Source: Pseudothioclava sp033100795 (GTDB lineage Bacteria > Pseudomonadota > Alphaproteobacteria > Rhodobacterales > Rhodobacteraceae). Taken from it: 64,000 bases of DNA. Below the pieces are notes generated by a model, which worked only from the letters and a program-made list of their open reading frames with translations, was not told where the DNA came from and did no database searches. Of the stretch, positions 26,009 to 34,531 are shown one piece after another. The stretch's first letter is position 1. Each line of letters opens with the position of its first letter. The position numbers were made by a program, and so were the translations under genes. The stretch is from contig NZ_JAWLVI010000001.1 of NCBI RefSeq assembly GCF_033100795.1, forward strand, positions 930,001-994,000. The letters are read 5' to 3'.

Positions 26009-27109
26009 ATGAAACTCGCAACTCTTGCGACCACGGTCGCACTTTCGCTCGCCCTCACCCCCGCTCTCGCGCTTGCCCATGAGATGATCACCGATCTCGA
26101 CGGGCGCTCGGTGATGATTCATGAAACGCCCAAACGTGTGGCGCTCGGCTTTTACTACGAGGATTACCTCGCGGTGACCGGCCCCGAGGGCGCGGCAAAG
26201 ATTGTCTCGCTCTCGCGCGCGCCGTGGGCCGACTGGCGACCGGGGCAATGGGCTGCCTATACGGCGGTTTTCCCCGCGCTTGAAACGCTCCCCGATTTCG
26301 GCAATGCCGATGACAACACGTTTTCGGTCGAGGCGCTGATTGCCTCGAAGCCCGATGTGGCGATCCTGTCCACCTGGCAGACGGCGTCGCTTGGCGAACC
26401 GGGCGTGAAGCAGATCGAAGATGCGGGCATTGCCGTGGTGGCGATTGATTACAACGCCCAAACGCTCGAGCGCCACCTGCTCTCGACCCGCGTATTGGGT
26501 GCGGTGATGGGCCAGCCCGAGCGCGCCGAGGCCTTGGCCGCGATGTATGAGGCCAAGACCGCCGACACCGCCGCGCGCATCGCCAAGGCCGGGCCTTCTG
26601 GCAAGAAAATCTATGTCGAACTGGCGCAAAAGGGGCCGGGCGAGATCGGCAACACCTATGGCAAGGGCATGTGGGCCGGCGTGATCGACCTCGTGGGCGG
26701 CGAGAATATCGCCAAGGGCCAGATCGAAAACTGGGGCCCGCTCTCGCCCGAATATGTAATTGCGGCGCAGCCCGATGTGATTTTGCTCGCTGGCTCGGAA
26801 TGGCTCAACAAACCCGAGGCGGTGCTTTTGGGCTTTGGCAAAAGCGATGCGGCCGCGCAGCCCAAAATGGCGGCCTATGCAACCCGCGCCGGTTGGGCCG
26901 ATCTGCCTGCGGTGAAATCGCGCGAGGTTTACGGCATCTATCACGGCGGCAACCGCACGCTGTCGGATTTCGTCTATGCCCGCACCATCGCCAAGGCGCT
27001 TTACCCCGAGGCTTTTGCCGATGTCGATCCGGCCGCCGAGCTGGTGGACTATTACAAGGCTTGGCTGCCGGTCGCGCCCGACGGCACCTTCGTGACGAAA
27101 CTGCAATGA
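26009..27109 (+). CDS. ABC transporter periplasmic iron/siderophore-type binding protein
   Basis: A 366-residue periplasmic protein with a signal peptide (MKLATLATTVALSLALTPAL, cleavage near ALAHE) and a PF01497-type (FecB/BtuF) fold: ETPKRVALGFYYEDYLAV, FSVEALIASKPDVAIL and IAAQPDVILLAG. The ATG at 26009 has GGAG upstream; its frame continues upstream only as unconserved sequence. It overlaps the permease gene by 4 bp (ATGA). The ligand could be ferric siderophore, haem or cobalamin; nothing in the sequence decides this. Confidence 0.88.
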   Translation: MKLATLATTVALSLALTPALALAHEMITDLDGRSVMIHETPKRVALGFYYEDYLAVTGPEGAAKIVSLSRAPWADWRPGQWAAYTAVFPALETLPDFGNADDNTFSVEALIASKPDVAILSTWQTASLGEPGVKQIEDAGIAVVAIDYNAQTLERHLLSTRVLGAVMGQPERAEALAAMYEAKTADTAARIAKAGPSGKKIYVELAQKGPGEIGNTYGKGMWAGVIDLVGGENIAKGQIENWGPLSPEYVIAAQPDVILLAGSEWLNKPEAVLLGFGKSDAAAQPKMAAYATRAGWADLPAVKSREVYGIYHGGNRTLSDFVYARTIAKALYPEAFADVDPAAELVDYYKAWLPVAPDGTFVTKLQ

Positions 27110-28158
27110 CCGCGCTACCCGTTCCCGCCCTTGATCGGTGGCGGGCGCGGGCGGCCCGGCAGGGGGCGGCGGTGCTGATCGCCGCCCTCGTGCTCGCCGC
27201 TTTCGCGCTGCTTGATCTGATGACCGGCCCCTCGGGGATGACGCCGGGGGCGCTGTGGCACGCGGCCCTTGCCGGCCCCGAGGGCGCCGACCGCGCCGCC
27301 GCCACGATCTTTTGGCAAATCCGGCTGCCACAGCTGTGCATGGGGCTGATCGTCGGCGCATCGCTGGGCCTTGCGGGGCTTTTGATGCAGACGATCCTCG
27401 CCAATCCGCTGGCCTCGCCCTTCACGCTGGGCTTTTCCGCCGCGGCCGGTTTTGGCGCGGCGCTCGCGATCATGGGCGGCACGCTCATCCCGTTGCCGCT
27501 GCCGGGCTGGCTGCTCACCCCTGCCTTGGCCTTTGCCGCCACCCTCGCCGCCACCGCGCTCGTTTGGCTTGTGGCGCGCGCGCGCGGCACCGCGCCGGAA
27601 ACCCTCGTGCTTGCGGGCATTGCGGTGATGTTCTTCTTTCAGTCGGCGCAATCGCTGATGCAATTCATGGCCTCGCCCGAGGTGCTTGCGCAGATCGTGT
27701 TCTGGCTCTTCGGCTCGCTTCTCAAGGCAAACTGGGTGGCGGTGACGGTCTCGGGCACGATCCTGCTGGTCTGCCTGCCGCTTCTGGTCCGCGATCTCTG
27801 GGCACTGACCAGCCTGCGTCTGGGCGAGGCCCATGCCGCCTCGCTTGGGCTTGACGTTGCGGCGCTGCGCCGGCGCGCCTTCTTGATCACCGCGCTTCTG
27901 ACCGCGGGGGCGGTCAGCTTCACCGGCACCATCGGCTTTGTCGGGCTGATCGCGCCGCATGTCGCGCGTGCGCTGGTGGGCGAGGATCACCGCCTTGGCC
28001 TGCCCGCCGCCGCCATTGCCGGTGCGTTGATCCTGATTGCGGCCTCGGTCACCGGCAAGGTTTTGTCGCAGGGCGCGGCAATTCCGGTTGGCATCGTCAC
28101 GGCGGTGGCGGGGGTGCCGATGCTGCTTGCGGTGATCCTGACGAAGAAGGGGGGCTAA
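27106..28158 (+). CDS. FecCD-family ABC transporter permease
   Basis: A 350-residue inner-membrane permease with about ten hydrophobic helices. It has the family motifs IRLPQLCMGLIVGASLGLAG, LANPLASPFTLG, and near the end TGTIGFVGLIAPHVARALVGEDHR, the cytoplasmic coupling region that contacts the ATPase. The ATG at 27106 overlaps the upstream stop; the much longer ORF in this frame is an artefact. Second gene of the binding protein-permease-ATPase operon. Confidence 0.93.
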   Translation: MTALPVPALDRWRARAARQGAAVLIAALVLAAFALLDLMTGPSGMTPGALWHAALAGPEGADRAAATIFWQIRLPQLCMGLIVGASLGLAGLLMQTILANPLASPFTLGFSAAAGFGAALAIMGGTLIPLPLPGWLLTPALAFAATLAATALVWLVARARGTAPETLVLAGIAVMFFFQSAQSLMQFMASPEVLAQIVFWLFGSLLKANWVAVTVSGTILLVCLPLLVRDLWALTSLRLGEAHAASLGLDVAALRRRAFLITALLTAGAVSFTGTIGFVGLIAPHVARALVGEDHRLGLPAAAIAGALILIAASVTGKVLSQGAAIPVGIVTAVAGVPMLLAVILTKKGG

Positions 28159-28159
28159 G

Positions 28160-28927
28160 ATGAACGCGGCTATCGAAATCACGCTGCCTGCGCTGCATCG
28201 GGGTCGGGCGCGGGTGCTGGCCCCTTGCCGACTGCACCTTGCGGCTGGCGAGGTGGTGACGCTGATCGGCCCCAACGGAGCAGGCAAATCCACGCTTTTG
28301 CAGGCAATTGCGGGGCTTTCCCCCGAACCCGTCCGGCTCACGCTTGGTGGGCGGGCGGTGGCGCGGGGCGAGGTGGGCTTCTTGCCGCAGGCCTTTGCGG
28401 TGCGCGCCGCGCTCAGCGTGCTCGACTGCGTCCTGTTGGGGCGGCGCGAGGCGCTTGGCATGCGCGTGCCGCCGCTTCTGATTGCCGAGGCCGAGGCACT
28501 GCTGCACCGCCTTGGCCTGTCCGAACTGGCCGACCGCGCGATGCACGACCTCTCGGGCGGGCAGCAGCAGCGCGTTCTGATCGCGCAGCGCCTGTTCCGC
28601 CGCCCGAAGCTTTTGTTGCTCGACGAACCGACCTCGGCGCTCGATCTGCACCATCAGCTTGAGGCGATGGCACTCCTGCGCGCCCATGCGGCGGCGACAT
28701 GCGCCCCCGTTTTGGCGGCCCTGCACGACCTGAGCCTTGCGGCGCGCTATGCCGACCGGGTGCTGGTGCTGGCGGAGGGCCGGATCGAGGCCGATGGCCC
28801 GCCCGAGGCGGTTTTGACCCCTGACCGCCTTTCCCGCCACTGGCGCATCGCCCCCGAAATCCTGCGCGCGCGCGACGACAAGCCGGTGATCGTGCCGCAT
28901 CTGCCCGCCTGCGCCCCCTCGGGCTGA
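28160..28927 (+). CDS. FecE/BtuD-type ABC transporter ATP-binding protein
   Basis: A 255-residue ATPase: Walker A GPNGAGKST, signature LSGGQQQR, Walker B LLLLDEPTSALD, and H-loop AALHDLSLA. It starts one base after the permease stop. Together with the two upstream genes it completes a type II importer of the iron-siderophore/B12 class. The signature and the Q-loop region (FLPQAFAV) are intact, so it should be functional. GC content at third positions is very high. Confidence 0.94.
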   Translation: MNAAIEITLPALHRGRARVLAPCRLHLAAGEVVTLIGPNGAGKSTLLQAIAGLSPEPVRLTLGGRAVARGEVGFLPQAFAVRAALSVLDCVLLGRREALGMRVPPLLIAEAEALLHRLGLSELADRAMHDLSGGQQQRVLIAQRLFRRPKLLLLDEPTSALDLHHQLEAMALLRAHAAATCAPVLAALHDLSLAARYADRVLVLAEGRIEADGPPEAVLTPDRLSRHWRIAPEILRARDDKPVIVPHLPACAPSG

Positions 28928-28982
28928 GGCGAACGGCGGCACCGCCGGTTCGACCCGCGCAAGTCCTGCCCTTGCAGGCGGC

Positions 28983-29189
28983 TGCTCCCTGTGCGCAAAC
29001 ACAAGCTCGCTCTACCGCGAGGCGGTCCAGACGCTGCTTCGCAACCTACCGGACACCGGAACCGTCTACCTGATGACCTACACCGGGGCCGAGTTCGTCG
29101 CCCTGTTCGACAAGGCGGTGACCAAGCGCTTGGACGGGGCGGACCCGGATGACGCCTTGGTTGTGGTCAACCGTGGCGTGTCTGCATGA
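28983..29189 (+). pseudogene. Unidentified C-terminal coding remnant
   Basis: A frame open for about 69 codons reading SSLYREAVQTLLRNLP, then TGTVYLMTYTGAEFVALFDK and a DDALVVVNRGVSA end. Its composition looks like real protein, but there is no start codon with a ribosome-binding site, and upstream the frame runs into the ATPase gene. It therefore looks like the 3' end of a truncated gene. I do not recognise the family. Confidence 0.4.
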
Positions 29190-29406
29190 GGTGCTCGACG
29201 CCGTTCTTCTCGGACGATGTGGTCAAAGTGAGGATGAGCGACGAGTGCAAGTTGCCCCCGCGTAGGCAGAGACGAACCCCATAACCTCGTGATTGGAGTG
29301 GCGTCACGGGGAGCGGTCTCGCCAGCCGCAGGCCCTTCAGGAAACCGACGGACCCTAAACCATCGGAACCAGCCGACGGCAGTAACTCCTTTCTGCCTGC
29401 ATCGGT

Positions 29407-29441
29407 AAAGCGGCCCGGGTGCATGTGAAGCGGGCCGCTTT
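29407..29441. terminator. Strong 11-bp hairpin, terminator-like
   Basis: AAAGCGGCCCG (29407-29417) pairs perfectly with 29431-29441 around a 13-nt loop. T-rich tails are short on both strands, so termination is possible but not certain. Confidence 0.45.
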
Positions 29442-29461
29442 CGCGACTATGCTACAAATGC

Positions 29462-29529
29462 GCTACAAGCTAACCGCGCGGACCGATTCCCGCCCCCCCC
29501 GAGAAGCCTGCATGTAGCGAGCTTGTAGC
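29462..29529. repeat. Inverted repeat GCTACAAGCT...AGCTTGTAGC near tRNA-Ser
   Basis: Ten-base arms at 29462-29471 and 29520-29529; further GCTACAAA/TGTAGCG near-copies lie at 29452-29460 and 29513-29519. The clustered GTAGC units next to a tRNA 3' end look like recombinase arm or core sites (inference). Confidence 0.45.
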
Positions 29530-29575
29530 AGGGTAGCGGTGGGAGGCGCGGCCTGTCGCTAAGTGGCTTTTTTAT

Positions 29576-29665
29576 TGGCGGAAGCGGTGGGATTCGAACC
29601 CACGGTGGAGTCTCCCCCACGCTGGTTTTCAAGACCAGAGCCTTAAACCACTCGGCCACACTTCC
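29576..29665 (-). tRNA. tRNA-Ser (anticodon TGA)
   Basis: A 90-nt class II tRNA. The acceptor stem GGAAGTG pairs with CGCTTCC, the discriminator is G and the CCA is encoded. The D-arm is GCCGAGTGG, the anticodon loop CTTGAAA carries TGA (complement of 29629-29631), the variable arm is long (GCGTGGGGGAGACTCCAC region) and the T-loop is GGTTCGAATCC. It reads UCA and other UCN codons. Confidence 0.96.
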
Positions 29666-29913
29666 ATTGTCTGGCGCATCAAGGCAAAACCTGCCTGACC
29701 TTCGCGCTTTCGACGCCTCGTCGCTAAACCAGTTCACGCGATTCTGAAAGCCTTTCGCGCAGCATTTCGCCTCCTTGGCAGAGCGGGCGCTTTCCTTGTT
29801 TGTCCGCACGCGGTAATACTGGTGCAATTCGGTTGCGTTCGATTGTCGGGGATCGAGGCGAACCAGGCAAGGCTGACAAGATGCGGGGCGCAGCCCGCGC
29901 GGGAAGGGGCACA

Positions 29914-30786
29914 ATGACCGGGCAGACTATTGTGAATAACAAAGGGGCGCGTTTCGGCCTGTGGGCCGCTCTCGCCGCGACGACATTTGCCTTGGCAGGG
30001 TGTCAGGAAGGGCAGCCGCTGGCCTTCCTGAAAGCCAAACCCGCAAGCGACAGCGCCGAGCCAGCGCCCGGTCAGGTCATCGAAAAAGACGTCGAGGCGC
30101 CGCAGGTGTTTTCCGCCAATGAGGATGGGCTTTGGGACGGGCGTCCCTCGCTTGGCGGCGTTTGGGTGGCACATCCGAGCGCCAAAGACCCCGAGCGGGT
30201 GATGATCCGCAACGAGGCAAACGGCCAGTCGGTGATCGGTGCGCTGTTCCGCCGCGAGCACGACAATCCGGGGCCGAAATTGCAGGTTTCCTCTGACGCG
30301 GCCGAGGCGATCGGCCTTCTGGCAGGTGCGCCGACAAAATTGTCCGTCGTGGCGTTGCGGCGCGAGACGATCGAAATCCCACCGCCTGAACCCGCCCCTC
30401 TGGTGGAAGACCCCAAAATCGCCACCGCCGCTGAGATCGAGACGAAACCCATTGATAAGGTTGTGAAATCCGCAGAAGCCGCGCTGGACAAGGCCGAGAA
30501 GGCCGCGCCTGCGCCAACCGTCACCAGCACGCCTACAGCACCGATTGCCACCAAAGGCAAAATGTTCGTGCAGCTTGGTATCTTCTCGATTGAAAGCAAC
30601 GCTACCGGCGTTGTCGAGAAGATGGCGAAGGAAGGCATCATCGCGACGATCCGCAAGGGCCAGAGCGGCGACAAAACCTTCTGGCGTGTGCTGGCAGGTC
30701 CGGCGGCCTCGGCCAGCGACCGCACAGCACTTCTGAAGAAGGTGCGCTCGCTTGGCTATGCCGATGCCTACACCGTCTCGAACTAA
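29914..30786 (+). CDS. SPOR-domain lipoprotein
   Basis: A 290-residue predicted lipoprotein. The N-terminus has a hydrophobic stretch ending in the lipobox FALAGC. The middle (GVWVAHPSAKDPERVMIRNE, then VIGALFRRE) resembles the RlpA-like double-psi barrel region in weak form. The C-terminal ~75 residues form a SPOR domain (FVQLGIFSIESNATGVVEKM, then FWRVLAGPAASASDRTALL), which binds denuded septal peptidoglycan. The ATG at 29914 has AAGGGG upstream. It heads an operon with the D-Ala-D-Ala carboxypeptidase 19 bp downstream, consistent with cell-wall remodelling at division. Confidence 0.88.
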   Translation: MTGQTIVNNKGARFGLWAALAATTFALAGCQEGQPLAFLKAKPASDSAEPAPGQVIEKDVEAPQVFSANEDGLWDGRPSLGGVWVAHPSAKDPERVMIRNEANGQSVIGALFRREHDNPGPKLQVSSDAAEAIGLLAGAPTKLSVVALRRETIEIPPPEPAPLVEDPKIATAAEIETKPIDKVVKSAEAALDKAEKAAPAPTVTSTPTAPIATKGKMFVQLGIFSIESNATGVVEKMAKEGIIATIRKGQSGDKTFWRVLAGPAASASDRTALLKKVRSLGYADAYTVSN

Positions 30787-30805
30787 GGAAAGCCCCGACA
30801 AGACA

Positions 30806-31972
30806 ATGCCCCTGATCCTGCGCCTCATCGCCCTTTTCGCCCTGACCCTGCTGACCGCCCTGCCAGCCCGCGCTTTTGAAACACGCGCCACGGCTGCCTG
30901 GGTCTATGACCTGACCTCGCACACGGTTTTGCTGGAAAAGAACGCCGATATTCCGCTGCCCCCCGCTTCGATGTCGAAGCTGATGACGATCAACCTGCTG
31001 TTCGAGGCACTGGAAGAAGGCCGTGTCACCCCCTCGACGACTTTCGCCGTGTCGCCGCGCGCGCAGGCGATGGGTGGCTCGACGATGTTCCTGAATACCT
31101 CGGACCGGCCTTCGGTGGACGAGCTGTTGCACGGGATCATCGTGAATTCGGGCAATGACGCCTGCGTCGTGGTGGCCGAGGGGCTGGCTGGGTCCGAAGA
31201 CGCCTTTGCCCGCATGATGACCGACCGCGCCCGCGCGCTTGGCATGAATAACTCGATGTTCGCCAATGCCTCGGGCTGGCCGCATCCGGGGCAGCGCATG
31301 TCGATGCATGATCTGGGTATTCTGGCCGCGCGCCTGATCGGAAAATTCCCGCAATATTATCCGATCTTCGCGACCCAGACCTTCAACTACAAGGACCGCG
31401 CGCCCGCGAACTCGCAAAACCGCAACCCGCTGTTGAAGATCAAGGCGGCGGACTGGTTCGCGGACGGGCTGAAAACCGGCCACACCGAAGAGGCGGGCTA
31501 CGGCCTTGTCGGGTCGGCGGTGATGGGAGATCGACGGATTATCTTTGTTATTTCGGGACTTGGCTCCGAGGCTGAGCGCGCGCAAGAGGCCGAAGCGATT
31601 GCCAACTGGGCCTTTCGCCAGTTCGTTCTGAAGGATTTTGCCAAGGCTGGCACTCGTCTGGCCGAGGCGCCGATCTGGCTTGGCCAGGCACAAACTGTGG
31701 GGCTGATCCCGGCCGAGGATATTCGCCTGCTGATACCTGCCGCCGCGCAATATGACGTGAAGGCCGAGGTCGTGCTGAACGCCCCCCTGCCCGCGCCGAT
31801 TGCCAAAGGCGACACCGCGGGCGATCTGATCTTGCATATCCCCGGGTTTGACGAGGCCAAACGCATCCCGCTGATTGCCGAGGCCGATGTCGCCAAGGGC
31901 GGCTTCATGATCCGCGTCAAGGCTGCTGCGCGGCGCCTGTTCAAGCAAGCTCTTATCGCGGCAGGCGTCTAA
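30806..31972 (+). CDS. D-alanyl-D-alanine carboxypeptidase (PBP5/6 type)
   Basis: A 388-residue penicillin-binding protein, peptidase family S11. It has a signal peptide (LILRLIALFALTLLTALPARA), the SxxK nucleophile Ser55-Lys58 in PPASMSKLMT, an SGN motif in IVNSGNDACVV, and KTG in DGLKTGHTEEAG. The C-terminal PBP5-like beta domain and a final amphipathic helix (RRLFKQALIAAG) would anchor it to the membrane. It trims the terminal D-Ala of pentapeptides. The start MPLILRL was chosen because it gives a proper signal peptide; AAGGA lies rather far upstream. Confidence 0.93.
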   Translation: MPLILRLIALFALTLLTALPARAFETRATAAWVYDLTSHTVLLEKNADIPLPPASMSKLMTINLLFEALEEGRVTPSTTFAVSPRAQAMGGSTMFLNTSDRPSVDELLHGIIVNSGNDACVVVAEGLAGSEDAFARMMTDRARALGMNNSMFANASGWPHPGQRMSMHDLGILAARLIGKFPQYYPIFATQTFNYKDRAPANSQNRNPLLKIKAADWFADGLKTGHTEEAGYGLVGSAVMGDRRIIFVISGLGSEAERAQEAEAIANWAFRQFVLKDFAKAGTRLAEAPIWLGQAQTVGLIPAEDIRLLIPAAAQYDVKAEVVLNAPLPAPIAKGDTAGDLILHIPGFDEAKRIPLIAEADVAKGGFMIRVKAAARRLFKQALIAAGV

Positions 31973-31976
31973 AGAA

Positions 31977-32588
31977 ATGTTCATCAGCTTCGAGGGCATC
32001 GACGGGTCGGGCAAATCCACACAAGCCCGTATACTGGCCGAGGCACTGCGCGCCGAGGGGCACGACGTTGTGCTCACGCGCGAGCCGGGTGGCTCGGCCG
32101 GGGCCGAGGAAATCCGCCGTCTGGTGCTTGAGGGCGATCCCGACCGCTGGTCCGCCGAAACCGAGCTGTTGCTGTTTACCGCCGCGCGCCGCGACCATCT
32201 GGAGCGGCTGATTGAGCCTTCTCTCGCCGCCGGAAAAATCGTGATCTGCGACCGTTTCGCGGATTCGACGCGCATGTATCAGGGGCTGTCGCGCGGGGAT
32301 CTGCGCGGCACTGTAGATGCTCTGCACAAGATGATGATCGGGCGCGAGCCTGATCTGACTTTCCTCGTCGATATAGACGCCACGACTGGCCTGTCGCGCG
32401 CCAAGGGCCGCCAGGGCACCGAAGAGCGGTTCGAGGATTTCGGCGTCGAACTGCAACAGAAGATGCGCGCGGGCTTTCTGGCTCTGGCGCAGGAATTCGC
32501 CGCCCGCTTCCGCGTGATTGAGGGCGACCGTGCGACCGACACCATCGCTGCCGACATTCTGGCCCGAACCAAGGCGGCCCTTGCATGA
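31977..32588 (+). CDS. tmk: Thymidylate kinase
   Basis: A 203-residue dTMP kinase, making dTDP for DNA synthesis. The P-loop is FEGIDGSGKST, the DR(Y/F) motif is VICDRFADSTRMYQG, TREPGG is present, and the lid region KGRQGTEERFEDFG carries the arginine. The gene starts 4 bp after the carboxypeptidase stop and overlaps holB by 4 bp, the usual tmk-holB pairing. Confidence 0.96.
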   Translation: MFISFEGIDGSGKSTQARILAEALRAEGHDVVLTREPGGSAGAEEIRRLVLEGDPDRWSAETELLLFTAARRDHLERLIEPSLAAGKIVICDRFADSTRMYQGLSRGDLRGTVDALHKMMIGREPDLTFLVDIDATTGLSRAKGRQGTEERFEDFGVELQQKMRAGFLALAQEFAARFRVIEGDRATDTIAADILARTKAALA

Positions 32589-33709
32589 GCGAGGCCGACC
32601 TCCTTCCTGATCCGACCCGCATCGAAGGCGCCCCCCATCCACGCGATACCGCCCGCCTTTTGGGCCAGCCCCGCGCCGAGGCCGACTTTCTGGACGCGTT
32701 CAACACAGGCCGGATGCACCACGCATGGATGCTGACCGGCCCGCAAGGTGTGGGCAAGGCCACGCTTGCATGGCGGATCGCGCGGTTTTTGCTGACGCGC
32801 CCCAAGGATGACGGCGGCCTTTTCGGCGCGCCCGAGCCGCCAAAAACCCTTGATACCGACCCCGAGCATCCGGTCTGCCGCCGCATCCATGCGGGATCGG
32901 AAAGCACGGTTTTCGTGCTTAAGCGCGGGCCGAACGACAAAGGCAATGCGCTCTCGCAGGACATCCGCGTGAACGAGGTGCGCAAGCTCAACAACTTTCT
33001 GCATCTGTCCGCTGCCGAGGGCGGGCGGCGCGTGGTGATTGTGGACGCGGCCGACGATATGAACACGCAGGCGGCGAATGCGCTTCTGAAACTGCTCGAA
33101 GAGCCGCCCCCCGCCGTGACCTTCCTGATGATCACCCATCAGCCCGCGCGGCTTTTGCCGACCATCCGTTCGCGCTGCCGCGAGTTGCGGCTGCAAACGC
33201 TGATGCCCGAGGATATGGCCGAAGCCTTGGCACAGGCCGAAGATGGCGCCCCGCTTGAGGTCAACACGCTGGCGCTTTCGGCGCTCTCGGGCGGGTCCGT
33301 TGGCGAGGCAATCCGCCTGATCAACCTTGACGGGCTGGACAGTTACACGCGGCTGGTGACAATTATGTCGTCCCTGCCCCGCCTTGACCGTCTGGGCGCG
33401 ATTGCGCTGGCCGATAGCATCGCAGGCAAGGCGAACGAGGCGCGCTATGAGCTGACGCTGCATCTGATCGACCTGTTTCTGGCCCGACTTGCGCGCGCGG
33501 GCGTATCCGGCCCGCCCCAGCCCGAGGCCGCCGAGGGCGAGGCCCGCCTGCTGGCCCGCCTCAGCCCCGATGCGAACGCGGCGATGAAATGGGCACGCCT
33601 GCACCAGTCTTTAGGCGCAACCGCACGCCACGGACGGGCGGTCAACCTTGACCCTGCCGCTTTGGTCATGGATATGGTTCTTGAGATCACGGCGGCAGCC
33701 TCCGCCTGA
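32585..33709 (+). CDS. holB: DNA polymerase III subunit delta'
   Basis: A 374-residue clamp-loader subunit. The AAA+ P-loop region is LTGPQGVGKATLAWRIARF, followed by GRRVVIVDAADDMNTQAANALLKLLEEPP, the classic delta' Walker B/sensor region, then TIRSRCRELRL. As in other delta' proteins it shares the fold but probably does not drive ATP hydrolysis. The C-terminal collar domain is seen in LALSALSGGSVGEAIRLINLDGL. It overlaps tmk by 4 bp and precedes tatD by 15 bp. Confidence 0.95.
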   Translation: MSEADLLPDPTRIEGAPHPRDTARLLGQPRAEADFLDAFNTGRMHHAWMLTGPQGVGKATLAWRIARFLLTRPKDDGGLFGAPEPPKTLDTDPEHPVCRRIHAGSESTVFVLKRGPNDKGNALSQDIRVNEVRKLNNFLHLSAAEGGRRVVIVDAADDMNTQAANALLKLLEEPPPAVTFLMITHQPARLLPTIRSRCRELRLQTLMPEDMAEALAQAEDGAPLEVNTLALSALSGGSVGEAIRLINLDGLDSYTRLVTIMSSLPRLDRLGAIALADSIAGKANEARYELTLHLIDLFLARLARAGVSGPPQPEAAEGEARLLARLSPDANAAMKWARLHQSLGATARHGRAVNLDPAALVMDMVLEITAAASA

Positions 33710-33724
33710 GCCAAGGACGACGCG

Positions 33725-34531
33725 ATGACCGACCTCCCGCAGATTGTTGACAGCCACTGCCACCTCGACTTCCCCGATTTCGAGGGCGAACTCCCCGAGG
33801 TGATCGCACGCGCCAAAGCGGCGGGCGTCACCCGCATGGTCACGATTTGCACGCGCTTGCGCAACGAACCCGCTGTGCGCGCCATCGCCGAGACCTACCC
33901 GGAGGTATTCTACGCCGCCGGCACCCACCCGATGAGCGCCGCCGAAGAGCCGCTTGCCACACTTGACGAACTGATCACCCTCGCCGCGCATCCGAAATTC
34001 GTGGGCATCGGTGAGACGGGGCTGGATTACCACTACACCGCAGACAGCGCCGAGGTGCAGCAGGTCTCGCTGCGGGTCCATGTCGAGGCCGCGCAGGAAA
34101 CCGGCCTGCCGCTGATTATCCACTCGCGCGCCGCCGATGCGGACATGGCCCAAATCCTGACCGAAGGCATGAAGGCCAAACCCTTCTCCTGCGTCATGCA
34201 TTGCTATTCTTCCGGGCCGGAACTGGCGCGGCAGATGCTTGACCTTGGCTTCTACCTGTCGATGTCGGGGATCGCGACTTTCCCCCGCTCGCAAGATGTG
34301 CGCGATATTTTTGCCGCCGCGCCTTTGGACCGCATCCTGCTGGAAACCGACAGCCCCTATCTGGCCCCCCCGCCCCATCGGGGGCGGCGCAACGAGCCCG
34401 CCTATACCGCGCTCACCGCGAAAACCGGCGCCGAGGTTTACGGGATTTCAGTCGCAGAATTCGCGCAGGCCACGACCGCGAATTTCGACCGCCTCTTCGC
34501 CAAAGCCGCCAGCTATGAGGCCGCATCATGA
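33725..34531 (+). CDS. TatD-family metal-dependent hydrolase (YcfH-like)
   Basis: A 268-residue TIM-barrel hydrolase. The metal-binding VDSHCHLDF, the VGIGETGLDYHY Glu, IIHSRAADADM, the HCYSSGPELARQ His and LLETDSPYLAPPPHRG with the final Asp are all present. Homologues have DNase or deoxyribonuclease repair activities, and the YcfH subgroup is typically found downstream of holB, as here. It overlaps the following MBL gene by 4 bp (ATGA). Confidence 0.94.
   Translation: MTDLPQIVDSHCHLDFPDFEGELPEVIARAKAAGVTRMVTICTRLRNEPAVRAIAETYPEVFYAAGTHPMSAAEEPLATLDELITLAAHPKFVGIGETGLDYHYTADSAEVQQVSLRVHVEAAQETGLPLIIHSRAADADMAQILTEGMKAKPFSCVMHCYSSGPELARQMLDLGFYLSMSGIATFPRSQDVRDIFAAAPLDRILLETDSPYLAPPPHRGRRNEPAYTALTAKTGAEVYGISVAEFAQATTANFDRLFAKAASYEAAS

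Larger units (their letters stand above)
29190..29575. other. Gene-free stretch beside tRNA-Ser with inverted repeats
   Basis: No coding sequence is supported. It holds a terminator-like hairpin, a widely spaced inverted repeat and an 8-base C run at 29493-29500. Its position directly at the 3' end of tRNA-Ser suggests attachment-site debris. Confidence 0.5.

Noticed and set aside
29190..29450. 85-aa minus-strand ORF near tRNA-Ser
   Set aside because: No ribosome-binding site, no recognisable motif, and composition not distinct from random frame reading.
29447..29914. 155-aa minus-strand ORF containing SVAEWFKALVLKTS
   Set aside because: This is a translation of the tRNA-Ser gene, a classic false positive.
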